Shown here piece by piece: positions 18,747 through 27,265 of a stretch of DNA of 64,000 nt. Where the stretch lies: the NCBI RefSeq assembly GCF_024346975.1, contig NZ_AP024885.1:186001-250000 (forward strand). Reading direction: 5' to 3'. The notes below the pieces were generated by a model. It worked only from the letters and a program-made list of their open reading frames with translations, was not told the DNA's origin and did not search any database. Positions within the stretch are counted from its first letter, which is position 1; each line of letters opens with the position of its first letter. Origin of the DNA: Vibrio neonatus. GTDB taxonomy: Bacteria > Pseudomonadota > Gammaproteobacteria > Enterobacterales > Vibrionaceae. The position numbers were made by a program, and so were the translations under genes.

Positions 18747-20210
18747 ATGCAAACGCATTTTATAGCCGGTGAGAGGATTTCAGGACAAGGTGATGAAATT
18801 TGCTCTTTATCTCCCTATAACAGCGAAGTGATTTGGCAAGGGCATGCCGCCAGTAAAGGGCAGGTTGAATTGGCGGTTTCCAGTGCGCGACATGCTTTTA
18901 TTAGTTGGAAGAAGCGTCCCTATGCTGAGCGAGAACAAATCATAGTGCGATTTGCTGAGCTAGTGAAAGAAAACGCCGAGCTTATTGCTGAAACTGTGGC
19001 GAAAGAGACGGGCAAGCCTTTGTGGGAAACGCGCACTGAGGCGGCGGCGATGGCGGGAAAAATTGCCCTGTCGATTAAGTCCTATCATCAAAGAACGGGT
19101 ACTCAACACAAACAAGTTGCGGGAAATGATGTCACGCTACAGCATCGCCCGCTTGGTGTGTTGGCGGTCTTTGGGCCTTATAACTTCCCTGTTCATCTGC
19201 CAAATGGACATATTGTTCCAGCTTTATTGGCAGGGAATAGCGTTGTATTTAAACCGTCCGATCTCACGCCATTATGTGGCGAATTAGCCATCAAACTTTG
19301 GCATCAAGCGGGATTGCCTGCTGGCGTTATCAATTTGGTGCAGGGCGCTAAAGAAACGGGAATAGCGCTGGCGGAGTCGACGCAAATAGATGGTCTACTG
19401 TTTACTGGCAGTGCCAATACTGGGCATATTCTGCATCGTCAATTTGCGGGGCAACCAGACAAAATGTTAGCGCTAGAAATGGGAGGTAATAACCCTCTTA
19501 TTGTCAGTGAGCAGTTTGGTGAATTAGATGCCGCTGTACATACCATAATCCAATCTGCGTTTATCAGTGCCGGTCAGCGCTGTACTTGTGCAAGGCGTTT
19601 GTATATACCCGTAGGCGAGGCTGGAGACGCTCTTATTGCTCGCCTTGTTGAGGTGACTAAGAAGCTGAAAATGGATCAGCCGTTTGCTCAGTCTCAACCT
19701 TTTATGGGGACATTGATCTCTCGAACTGCCGCCGAGCAAATTATTGCGGCTAAACAATCTTTAATTGAGCTTGGCGCTAAACCATTACTTGATGGGCAGT
19801 TGCTCAATGATGCGTTTATTTCGCCAACGATTCTAGAGGTGAGTGCTATTGCTGACTTACCAGACGAAGAATACTTTGGCCCACTGTTGCAGGTGGCGCG
19901 CTTTACTCGGTTTGAGGATGCAGTTGCGCAGGCCAATAACACCCAATATGGGCTTTCTGCTGGGCTTATCTCGACTCGTGATGATGAGTGGCAATTTTTC
20001 TCAGATGAAATCCGTGCCGGCATTGTGAATCGCAATCGCCCCATTACAGGAGCCAGTGGCGATGCACCATTTGGCGGGCCGGGAGCATCGGGTAATTTAA
20101 GACCGAGTGCGTTCTATGCTGCAGACTATTGTGCTTATCCAATGGCGTCTATCCAAGGTGATGCGCCAATTCTCCCGGAAACATTATCTCCGGGAATTGA
20201 GTTCGACTAA
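18747..20210 (+). CDS. astD: Succinylglutamate-semialdehyde dehydrogenase
   Basis: A 487-residue aldehyde dehydrogenase oxidising N-succinylglutamate 5-semialdehyde with NAD, the fourth step of the AST pathway. The catalytic cysteine lies in GQRCTCARR, the general-base glutamate in LEMGGNNP, and the cofactor stretch in [38 protein letters not shown] is characteristic of AstD. The ATG at 18747 is preferred over one nine bases upstream because AAGGA is correctly spaced from it and the N-terminus then matches E. coli AstD. No astB or astE follows it. Confidence 0.95.
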   Translation: MQTHFIAGERISGQGDEICSLSPYNSEVIWQGHAASKGQVELAVSSARHAFISWKKRPYAEREQIIVRFAELVKENAELIAETVAKETGKPLWETRTEAAAMAGKIALSIKSYHQRTGTQHKQVAGNDVTLQHRPLGVLAVFGPYNFPVHLPNGHIVPALLAGNSVVFKPSDLTPLCGELAIKLWHQAGLPAGVINLVQGAKETGIALAESTQIDGLLFTGSANTGHILHRQFAGQPDKMLALEMGGNNPLIVSEQFGELDAAVHTIIQSAFISAGQRCTCARRLYIPVGEAGDALIARLVEVTKKLKMDQPFAQSQPFMGTLISRTAAEQIIAAKQSLIELGAKPLLDGQLLNDAFISPTILEVSAIADLPDEEYFGPLLQVARFTRFEDAVAQANNTQYGLSAGLISTRDDEWQFFSDEIRAGIVNRNRPITGASGDAPFGGPGASGNLRPSAFYAADYCAYPMASIQGDAPILPETLSPGIEFD

Positions 20211-20270
20211 CCATCTGCTCAACTAACCATTTGTTTGACTAGTAATTGCGTTTGGCTACAAGGAGGGGTT

Positions 20271-21068
20271 ATGGGTGTACAAAAGCTATTTGACCTATTG
20301 TGGGATGACTTTAATGGCAGGCTCTGCCCATCGTCGCAGGTGATCCACGAATTATTAAAGCAAGATAAAGCTTTGATTAATGATCATATTGCATTGCGAA
20401 CTTTTGCTTGTTCGCCCGTTGGCTTAGATGCTTTAGCACAGCCCTTTCTCGATCTTGGTTATCAAGAAGGCGGAGACTATGTGTTCAAAGCCAAAAAATT
20501 GGTGGCGAAGCACTATCAGCACCCACAGCCTGACTTTCCCAAAGTCTTTATTAGTCAATTACAACTAGAGCAGTGCTCAGATGAATTGCAGGCCATTGTC
20601 AGGCAATTGATTGAGCAAATAGAGTCACAACAACTTGTGGGTTCTAACTTTTTGCATGGCGGACGCTTGTGGGATTTAAGCTTTGAGCAATATCAGCAAT
20701 TAGCACAAGAGAGTGAATACGCCGCATGGGTTGCCGCACATGGTTATGGGGCAAATCACTTTACCGTTAGTGTTAACCAACTGGCGCAGTTTGCTGAGGT
20801 GAGTGAGGTGAATGCCTTTTTGCAAGAAAAGCAGTTCGCCATCAATGCTTCTGGCGGTGAAGTGAAAGGGACACCTGAGGTGTTGTTAGAACAATCTTCA
20901 ACCATGGCAGATAAGGTAGAGGTTACGTTTACCGATGGTATACAAACCGTACCGGGTGGGTTTTATGAGTTTGCCAAGCGTTATAAAGATAGACAAGGTC
21001 AGCTTTATCAAGGCTTTGTCGAGGCGTCAGCCGATAAGATTTTTGAAAGCACCAATAGTGGTAAATAA
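20271..21068 (+). CDS. DUF1338 family protein (2-oxoadipate dioxygenase/decarboxylase-like, HglS/YdcJ fold)
   Basis: A 265-residue protein of the DUF1338 family. The segment NDHIALRTF near residue 50 carries the conserved metal-ligand histidine, and QTVPGGFYEFAKRY near the C-terminus is the other highly conserved block. Characterised DUF1338 enzymes (HglS, and plant relatives) are Fe(II) enzymes converting 2-oxoadipate to 2-hydroxyglutarate in lysine catabolism. This form is shorter than YdcJ/HglS (about 450). The ribosome site AAGGAGG is optimally spaced from the ATG at 20271. It is last in the argD-astA-astD operon, 60 bases after astD, so a role in amino-acid catabolism is likely; the exact substrate is unknown. 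Confidence 0.85.
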   Translation: MGVQKLFDLLWDDFNGRLCPSSQVIHELLKQDKALINDHIALRTFACSPVGLDALAQPFLDLGYQEGGDYVFKAKKLVAKHYQHPQPDFPKVFISQLQLEQCSDELQAIVRQLIEQIESQQLVGSNFLHGGRLWDLSFEQYQQLAQESEYAAWVAAHGYGANHFTVSVNQLAQFAEVSEVNAFLQEKQFAINASGGEVKGTPEVLLEQSSTMADKVEVTFTDGIQTVPGGFYEFAKRYKDRQGQLYQGFVEASADKIFESTNSGK

Positions 21069-21106
21069 CACGTTATTAAATGGAATATTAGAAGTGCAGG
21101 CAATAA

Positions 21107-21136
21107 AAAACCGCTGTTGAATAACAGCGGTTTTAG
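21107..21136. terminator. Bidirectional terminator between the DUF1338 gene and crp
   Basis: A perfect 12-bp stem (AAAACCGCTGTT / AACAGCGGTTTT) with loop GAAT, flanked by A-run and T-run, lies between two convergent genes. Confidence 0.9.
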
Positions 21137-21155
21137 TATTTGAAGCTAAAGTTGA

Positions 21156-21788
21156 TTAACGAGTACCGTAAACCACAATAGTTTTACCGTGTGCAGAAAT
21201 CAGGTTTTGCTCTTCAAGCATCTTCAAGATACGACCTACAGTCTCACGAGAACAACCTACGATCTGGCCAATTTCTTGACGAGTGATCTTAATTTGCATG
21301 CCGTCTGGGTGAGTCATTGCGTCAGGTTGTTTTGCAAGGTTAAGCAGAGTCTGAGCAATACGACCAGTCACGTCTAGGAACGCAAGGTCACCTACTTTTT
21401 GACTTGTCACTTGCAGACGGTTAGCCATTTGCGAAGAAAGACGCATTAGGATGTCTGGATTAACTTGGATTAGCTGACGGAATTTCTTGAATGAGATTTC
21501 AGCAACCTCACATGGAGATTTAGCACGAACCCATGCGGTACGCTCTTGATCATCTTCAAAAAGACCTAGCTCACCGATGAAATCACCTTGGTTAAGGTAA
21601 GAAAGAATCATTTCTTTCCCTTCTTCATCTTTAATCAGTACTGCTACAGAACCTTTTACGATGTAGTAAAGAGTTTCCGCTTTTTCGCCAGCGTGGATCA
21701 ATGTGCTTTTTGAAGGGTATTTGTGGATGTGGCAATGTGACAAAAACCACTCTAAAGTTGGATCTGTTTGAGGTTTACCTAAAACCAT
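21156..21788 (-). CDS. crp: cAMP receptor protein (CRP)
   Basis: A 210-residue protein nearly identical to E. coli CRP. The cyclic-nucleotide domain has [18 protein letters not shown] with the cAMP-phosphate-binding Glu and Arg. The C-helix ends in [18 protein letters not shown]. The recognition helix [15 protein letters not shown] carries the Arg, Glu and Arg residues that read TGTGA half-sites. As a global activator it controls carbon use, competence and quorum circuits in vibrios. AGAGGAAG precedes the ATG. The upstream leader contains a run of A/T but I could not place a convincing promoter. Confidence 0.98.
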   Translation of the reverse strand: MVLGKPQTDPTLEWFLSHCHIHKYPSKSTLIHAGEKAETLYYIVKGSVAVLIKDEEGKEMILSYLNQGDFIGELGLFEDDQERTAWVRAKSPCEVAEISFKKFRQLIQVNPDILMRLSSQMANRLQVTSQKVGDLAFLDVTGRIAQTLLNLAKQPDAMTHPDGMQIKITRQEIGQIVGCSRETVGRILKMLEEQNLISAHGKTIVVYGTR

Positions 21789-21968
21789 ATTCTTATCTTC
21801 CTCTCTCAGCGAGTATAATTATGTCCCCAGACATCGCCATCTAAGGGGCGAGGGGTGTAGTTGCTGCTACTACGTTTAATTTTTTGCAGTACGAATAGTA
21901 ACTTTTTTTTAGCGAAATTTCTTGATTTTGATCGTCATGACCTGTTGAATTTTCACACAAAAGCGTGC

Positions 21969-22004
21969 CCTTAATCACACTCTTATTAAAGAGTGTGATT
22001 AAGG
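21969..22004. terminator. Long perfect hairpin between prkB and crp (probable terminator)
   Basis: CCTTAATCACACTCTT (21969-21984) and AAGAGTGTGATTAAGG (21989-22004) form a 16-bp perfect stem with loop ATTA, eight bases past the end of prkB. The T-rich tail on the minus strand is interrupted (GCACGCTTTT), so termination may be partly by the strong stem alone; RNA stabilisation or RNase processing are alternatives. Confidence 0.6.
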
Positions 22005-22011
22005 TCGGACC

Positions 22012-22881
22012 TTAGCCTATCTTTCCTGTCTCTAGCAGTTGTTGCAATATAGGGCGAATAATGAGTTCCATGGCGAAACTCATCTTACCGCCGGGCACAA
22101 CTAAGGTGTTATGTCGTGACATAAATGAGCCATCAATCATGGCGAGAAGGTAAGGGAAGTCGACGTTTTTAAAGCCGCGCATACGAATCACTACAAAGCT
22201 TTCATCTAAGCTTGGAATGCCTTTGGCGTTAAGTGGGTTTGAGGTGTCTACGGTAGGCACACGCTGAAAGTTAATGTGGGTGCGCGAAAACTGTGGAGTG
22301 ATGAAATTTAGATAGTCATCCATAGAACGCACGATCGAGTCCATCACCGCTTCTCGTGAGTGACCTCGGTCGCGAGTATCGCGGACAAACTTCTGAATCC
22401 ATTCTAAGTTTACAATTGGCACCATGCCAATTAGCAAATCAACATGCTTGGCGACGTTGCAAGTGCTATCCACCACACCACCGTGTAAGCCTTCATAAAA
22501 CAACACATCGCTGTTTTCGGGAAGTTCTTGCCATGGGGTAAATGTGCCGGGCATTTGGTTGTAGGGTACGGCTTCGTCAAACGTATGCAGGTAGCGACGT
22601 ACTTTGCCTTCTCCCTTTTCGCCATATTCTTTAAAGAAGTTTTCTAGGGCAGGAAAGTCATTGGCTTCGGGGCCAAAGTAGCTAATGTGTCGCCCTTGCT
22701 CTTTGGCTTTACGGATAGCAACATCCATTTCAGGGCGAGTAAAGCGGTGAAAGCTATCTCCTTCAACCCAAGCCGCCTTAGTGTTCATCATATTGAACAT
22801 TTTACGGAAGGCTTCAGAGGTGGTGGTGGTGCCTGCTCCAGAGGAGCCAGTTACCGCTATGATCGGATGTTTAGCTGACAT
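22012..22881 (-). CDS. prkB: Phosphoribulokinase-family protein (PrkB)
   Basis: A 289-residue P-loop kinase of the PRK/uridine-kinase family. The Walker A is GSSGAGTTT near residues 13-21, followed by VEGDSFHRFTR, FYEGLHGG and the ligand-binding region RDRGHSREAVMDSIVRSM. The family is named after Calvin-cycle phosphoribulokinase, but this PrkB branch occurs in heterotrophic gammaproteobacteria without RuBisCO and its physiological substrate is not established. AAGGAAAGTC precedes the ATG. It neighbours crp, yheU and yheT in the order seen in E. coli. Confidence 0.92.
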   Translation of the reverse strand: MSAKHPIIAVTGSSGAGTTTTSEAFRKMFNMMNTKAAWVEGDSFHRFTRPEMDVAIRKAKEQGRHISYFGPEANDFPALENFFKEYGEKGEGKVRRYLHTFDEAVPYNQMPGTFTPWQELPENSDVLFYEGLHGGVVDSTCNVAKHVDLLIGMVPIVNLEWIQKFVRDTRDRGHSREAVMDSIVRSMDDYLNFITPQFSRTHINFQRVPTVDTSNPLNAKGIPSLDESFVVIRMRGFKNVDFPYLLAMIDGSFMSRHNTLVVPGGKMSFAMELIIRPILQQLLETGKIG

Positions 22882-22946
22882 GACTTTCCTTGTCTGTGTT
22901 TAAGTGCGAATGAATAGTATACAAATAACATCTGCTTATTTCAGTG

Positions 22947-23168
22947 TTATAAAGGTTTCGAGTTATGACTTACTTTTATATCGATACTTTCATGTAATTC
23001 AGAGTAAACAATAACGGCTGTTCCTTGTTGAAGCTGTTGCTTGATTTGATCCACTTTATCTGCAAGAGAGATTTCAACTTCTCCGTAGTCGGTGCCTTCT
23101 CGCAGAATATACTCTTTAATCAGGCTTTCTAGTGTTTCTGGGGCAATCTCTTTCCACGGTACAATCAT
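22947..23168 (-). CDS. yheU: YheU family small protein
   Basis: A 73-residue protein of the UPF0270 family, beginning MIVPWKEIAPETLESLI and containing EGTDYGE, the conserved core. The fold is a small helical bundle in solved relatives, and function is unknown. It is placed between prkB and yheT on the same strand, 18 bases downstream of yheT, as in E. coli. Confidence 0.92.
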   Translation of the reverse strand: MIVPWKEIAPETLESLIKEYILREGTDYGEVEISLADKVDQIKQQLQQGTAVIVYSELHESIDIKVSHNSKPL

Positions 23169-23186
23169 GCTGGATACTTATTTAAG

Positions 23187-24167
23187 TTATTGTTGAGGCG
23201 TAAATTTATCATAAAAGCTAGGTACCGCCATCTCTAACCAAAAATGAGGGGAGCGTAGCGAGCCCCCAACAAAGCCCACATGCCCGCCATTATTGACTAA
23301 ATGGTAGTTGAGATTAGGGTTTAGCTTGAAGGTTGGGATCACTTCATCGGTCATAAAGGGATCGTCTTTGGCATGAATTATATGAGTTGGAATTTGAATC
23401 TCATTTAGCCTTGGCAGTCCTGAGCATCGAGTATAGTAATCTTGAGCATCAATATAACCGTGCAAGGGGGCGGTAATCGCGTTATCAAACTGATGCAGCA
23501 GTTGCATGTTGTTGATGGTGTCAATATCGATGCCGATGGCTTCTTTTAGCAACTCAATCTTTTGTAATGAATGCTTTTTTAACGAGTTTAGTAAGTAGTT
23601 TTGATAGAGCTTACTAAAGCCTTGTTCAATGCGTTGCGAACATACCGCTAAATCCAGTGGCGCACAGATCACGGTCGCTTCATCAACCAAAGGTTGCTCG
23701 TTATAACGTGCGAGATAATTCACTAGCATGTTTCCGCCAAGCGAAATTCCAACCGCGACTTTAGGGTTATTGGGAAAACGCTGATGGATTTGCTGGAGAA
23801 AAAAGCGTGCGTCCTCGGTTTCCCCTGAATGATAGGCTCGCGCTTGTTTGTTCGGTTTACCGCTGCAACCTCTAAAATGCATCATTACTGATAGCCAACC
23901 TTTTTGGGCAAAGGCATGCATCAGTCCGTGGGCGTAAGGGCTGTTAAAGCTTCCTTCCAAACCATGAAAGAGAATAAATATGGGCTTATTCTGCGCAGAT
24001 GGTGCTTGCCAGTGTTCACTCCATGCCAAATCAAGGAAATCATCATCGGCGGTGGTTAATGTTTCCCAAACCGGAGTAAACAGAGGTTGCCGACGAATAA
24101 ATCTAGGCATGAGCGTTTGGATGTGTGGGTTTTGAATGCTCCAGTGCGGAGAAAAGCGATTAATCAT
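23187..24167 (-). CDS. yheT: YheT-like alpha/beta hydrolase
   Basis: A 326-residue hydrolase of the AB-hydrolase 4 / YheT group. The catalytic serine is in GISLGGNM (nucleophile elbow), preceded by the oxyanion region LFHGLEGS. The acid is in AKDDPFM and the histidine in NGGHVGFVGG. Relatives act as esterases on short acyl chains; the natural substrate is unknown. I chose the ATG at 24167 (MINRFSPHW), which overlaps the end of the upstream TIGR02444-family gene by 8 bases and matches family N-termini; the frame extends 13 codons further without a good start. Confidence 0.9.
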   Translation of the reverse strand: MINRFSPHWSIQNPHIQTLMPRFIRRQPLFTPVWETLTTADDDFLDLAWSEHWQAPSAQNKPIFILFHGLEGSFNSPYAHGLMHAFAQKGWLSVMMHFRGCSGKPNKQARAYHSGETEDARFFLQQIHQRFPNNPKVAVGISLGGNMLVNYLARYNEQPLVDEATVICAPLDLAVCSQRIEQGFSKLYQNYLLNSLKKHSLQKIELLKEAIGIDIDTINNMQLLHQFDNAITAPLHGYIDAQDYYTRCSGLPRLNEIQIPTHIIHAKDDPFMTDEVIPTFKLNPNLNYHLVNNGGHVGFVGGSLRSPHFWLEMAVPSFYDKFTPQQ

Positions 24168-24624
24168 GAATTTGCTTATTAAATATCTCGGCGAGTTGCT
24201 GCGCACCTAGCTGGTGGCAATAGTCGTTGATTAAGTGAGGCTGAGTCACTGCTGTCAGTGGCAATTGATGAAGTACCGCGACAATATCGGCTTGTTGTTG
24301 GCGTTCGAGCTGCAACTCAAATTGTAGAGAATCTCGATATAAAGAGTCGGGTAAATGCGCTTTGGATTTTCGTCTTAATTCTCTGAAATGCAGCAATAAA
24401 GGCTCTGTGCGAGCTAGGCTTTGTAGCACCTTTGGCCACTGTGAATCGGCAAAAGAGAGGTGCTGTTCATCAAGCCATTTGACCGTGAGTAACAGATTTA
24501 CATTGCCGTGAAAATGGTTTTGTAGGTGTAAGCACGCCTCTTTGATCTCCTGCACACAGTAGTAGCGCAAACTAAATTGCCACAAACTATCTAGGGTCAA
24601 AAGATGGTTCGGCGTGCTGTTCAT
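24160..24624 (-). CDS. TIGR02444 (DUF2390) family protein
   Basis: A 154-residue, largely helical protein of unknown function, recognised by its N-terminal pattern LWQFSLRYYC followed by ACLHLQNHFHGNVNLLL and the LPDSLYRD segment. It is found next to yheS/yheT in vibrios and pseudomonads. No signal peptide or membrane helix is visible. Its stop overlaps the yheT start and its start lies six bases after the yheS stop, so the three are probably co-transcribed. Confidence 0.8.
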   Translation of the reverse strand: MNSTPNHLLTLDSLWQFSLRYYCVQEIKEACLHLQNHFHGNVNLLLTVKWLDEQHLSFADSQWPKVLQSLARTEPLLLHFRELRRKSKAHLPDSLYRDSLQFELQLERQQQADIVAVLHQLPLTAVTQPHLINDYCHQLGAQQLAEIFNKQIHD

Positions 24625-24630
24625 CCGTTG

Positions 24631-26550
24631 TTATTCGTTATCCAGCTCTTGTTGCATTTCTTCTAGAGTTTCTTGATCTGTCATCCATTCCATTTCTACT
24701 TCCTCAAGTTCCGATTTTGCACTGGCTTGCTGGCTGAGCACTTGAGTAAGTTTAGCTTTGTTTTCCGCCTGATACAGGTCGGTGTCGCTAAGTTGCTCTT
24801 CGCATTGCTCTAACACCTTGTTGAGCTTATCCATTTTCTTTTCTAAAGCGGTGATATTTTTACGAATAGGTGCGGTGAGTTTACGAAACTCGGCTTCTTT
24901 GCGTTTTTGATCTTTTTTTGCTGCCGCTGAATGCACGGAAGATTTAGGCTCATCACTCGATTGCGCTTTTTTGATCTCTTTTTGTTGGTCGGTTAGCCAC
25001 TTGTAGTAGTCGGTTAAGTCACCATCAAAAGGTTCAACTTGTTTGTCGTGAACTAGGTAAAGATCATCGGTGGTCGCGCGCAGTAGATATCTATCGTGAC
25101 TGACGATAACCATGGCGCCTTCAAAGGTTTGCAGAGCCATAGTCAAAGCTTGGCGCATGTCTAAATCAAGGTGGTTGGTTGGCTCATCCAGTAGCAGCAA
25201 GTTAGGTTTTTGCCACACCAGTAACGCCAGTACCAAACGGGCTTTTTCACCGCCAGAGAAAGGCGCAACTTTATCGAGCGCTTTATCGCCTTGGAAACCA
25301 AAGCTACCTAGGTAGTCACGCAACTGCTGCTCTGTATGTTTGGGCGCAATTTGCATTAAATGCTGAAGCGGAGTTTCATCAGGATGCAGTGTTTCTAACT
25401 GATGCTGAGCAAAGTAACCAATTTTCACCCCTTGCGAGTAGGTAAAGTCACCGCTCTTAGAAGCCAGTTCGCCAGACAGTAATTTGATTAGTGTTGATTT
25501 ACCTGCGCCGTTACGACCAAGTAGGCCAATGCGACTACCTGGGACTAAGTTTAAGCGAATCTTTTCTAAGATCAGCATGTCGTCATAACCCGCTGATACG
25601 TGATCCATCATGACGATTGGATTTGGCAGCGCCGCAGGTTCACGAAACTGGAAGCTAAATGGATTATCAAACTGCGCAGGCAGTACTTGCTCCATTTTCT
25701 CTAAGGCTTTAATACGGCTTTGTGCTTGGCGCGCTTTTGAGGCTTTATAACGGAAGCGGTCAATATAGCTTTGCATGTGAGCAACTTGCTTTTGTTGCTT
25801 TTGATACATGGCTTGTTGCAACACCAGTTTTTGCGCACGCTGGCTTTCAAATGATGAGTAGTTACCTGTGTACTCATTCAATTGTTCGTTTTCAACATGA
25901 ATGATACGACCCACGACAGGATCGAGAAAATCCCTATCATGGGAAATGAGCACTAGAGTGCCTCGATAGTTTTGCAGCCAACGTTCCAGCCACATTACCG
26001 CGTCTAAATCCAAGTGGTTGGTTGGTTCATCAAGTAGCAATAGATCAGAGCGGCACAGCAGTGCTTGGGCAAGGTTTAAGCGCATGCGCCAACCCCCCGA
26101 AAACTGGGTGAGATTCCATTGCATTTGCGCTTGAGAAAAACCTAAACCATCCAGTAACTCCGCCGCGCGAGCGCGAATTGAATAACCACCAATGGTTTCA
26201 ATTTTGCCATGCAGTTCAGCCACCTTGTTGCCGTCGTCAGCCAGTTCAGCTTTGGCTAAATCGGCTTCAAGTTGGCGGTATTCTCTATCGCCATCAATGA
26301 CATATTCGATTGAAGTACGCTCTAAAGCAGGGGTTTCTTGGGCAACCCAAGCCAGTTCCCAGTGTTTGGGCTGTTTGAAGTCGCCGGCATCAATGCTTAA
26401 TTCACCTTTCATTAAAGCGAATAAGGTGGATTTACCACATCCATTCTTGCCGACAAGGCCCACCTTGTCTCCCGGATGAATAGTGGCAGAAGCATCTTGC
26501 AAAAGTGCTTTACCGCCGCGCAATAATTGAATGTCTGAAATCGTAATCAT
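24631..26550 (-). CDS. yheS: ABC-F ATPase YheS
   Basis: A 639-residue soluble protein with two ABC cassettes and no membrane segments. The first cassette has Walker A GKNGCGKST and signature SGGWRMRL; the second has GRNGAGKST and SGGEKARL, each with a Walker B LLLLDEPTNHLDL. A linker with FRYKASKARQAQSRIKALEKM joins them. The C-terminal 100 residues form a charged coiled coil. ABC-F proteins bind the ribosomal E site; YheS helps ribosomes through difficult nascent chains. The ATG at 26550 (MITISDIQLLRGG) matches the family start; the frame is open 25 codons further upstream. Confidence 0.95.
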   Translation of the reverse strand: MITISDIQLLRGGKALLQDASATIHPGDKVGLVGKNGCGKSTLFALMKGELSIDAGDFKQPKHWELAWVAQETPALERTSIEYVIDGDREYRQLEADLAKAELADDGNKVAELHGKIETIGGYSIRARAAELLDGLGFSQAQMQWNLTQFSGGWRMRLNLAQALLCRSDLLLLDEPTNHLDLDAVMWLERWLQNYRGTLVLISHDRDFLDPVVGRIIHVENEQLNEYTGNYSSFESQRAQKLVLQQAMYQKQQKQVAHMQSYIDRFRYKASKARQAQSRIKALEKMEQVLPAQFDNPFSFQFREPAALPNPIVMMDHVSAGYDDMLILEKIRLNLVPGSRIGLLGRNGAGKSTLIKLLSGELASKSGDFTYSQGVKIGYFAQHQLETLHPDETPLQHLMQIAPKHTEQQLRDYLGSFGFQGDKALDKVAPFSGGEKARLVLALLVWQKPNLLLLDEPTNHLDLDMRQALTMALQTFEGAMVIVSHDRYLLRATTDDLYLVHDKQVEPFDGDLTDYYKWLTDQQKEIKKAQSSDEPKSSVHSAAAKKDQKRKEAEFRKLTAPIRKNITALEKKMDKLNKVLEQCEEQLSDTDLYQAENKAKLTQVLSQQASAKSELEEVEMEWMTDQETLEEMQQELDNE

Positions 26551-26668
26551 GAAAATGCTAAGCGTTAATCGAATATGTTGCTCGCATATTAGGGGGAATA
26601 GGGGTAAAAGTCGATCCCTTGACATGATAGGATGAGGGCAATGTAACAGTTAAGGAAAGTGTCAAGGA

Positions 26669-27265
26669 ATGACAAAGCTGTCTGCTTACCCCTCAAGTGT
26701 CCCTCGAGTGTTGGTGATATACGCTCACCCTGAACCGGATAGCTCGGTGGCTAATCGGTGCATGATTGATCAAATCAAAGAATTGCCCAATGTCACTGTT
26801 CACGATTTATACGCTGAATATCCCGACTTTTTTATTGATATCGCGTTAGAGCAGCAACGCCTGCTACAGCACGATGTCATCGTGTTTCAACACCCTATGT
26901 TTTTGTATTCGTGCCCTGCCTTGCTTAAAGAGTGGATGGATCGTGTATTGGATAAAGGATTTGCTTTTGGCTCTCACTGTGCGCTGCAAGGAAAGCATTG
27001 GCGCAGTGTGATTACGACCGGAGGGCAAAAGTCAGCCTTCTCTCCCCAAGGCTATAATAAATACCCTCTAGAGCAGATATTACAACCGTTTGAGTTGACC
27101 GCTTTACTGTGTCAGATGCATTGGATTGAACCTATGGTTTTATACTGGTCACGTACGATTCCTGACACCGAGCGTGCGCAACATGCTTTGCAATATCGAC
27201 AATGGTTGGCAAATCCTCTGGCTGAGCAAGCAGATGTAGAAGGGGGCAGTAATGGCGCTAAATAA
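26669..27265 (+). CDS. kefG: KefG-type quinone oxidoreductase, ancillary to KefB
   Basis: A 198-residue flavodoxin-fold protein of the NAD(P)H dehydrogenase (quinone) family. VLVIYAHPEPDSSVANR is the FMN-binding N-terminal signature, QHPMFLYSCPALLKEWMDRV the conserved middle block, and TTGGQKSAFSPQGYN the flavin-contact loop. KefG binds and activates the potassium/proton antiporter KefB. It overlaps kefB by 14 bases. The ribosome site is odd: one AAGGA abuts the ATG with no spacer and another lies 12 bases upstream. It is divergent from yheS. Confidence 0.9.
   Translation: MTKLSAYPSSVPRVLVIYAHPEPDSSVANRCMIDQIKELPNVTVHDLYAEYPDFFIDIALEQQRLLQHDVIVFQHPMFLYSCPALLKEWMDRVLDKGFAFGSHCALQGKHWRSVITTGGQKSAFSPQGYNKYPLEQILQPFELTALLCQMHWIEPMVLYWSRTIPDTERAQHALQYRQWLANPLAEQADVEGGSNGAK

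Noticed and set aside
19694..20044. 116-codon minus-strand frame inside astD
   Set aside because: Antisense shadow; astD is intact with all catalytic residues.
21969..22004. CRP-binding site in the hairpin near crp
   Set aside because: The half-sites are in the order TCACA...TGTGA and spaced too far; a CRP site needs TGTGA-N6-TCACA.
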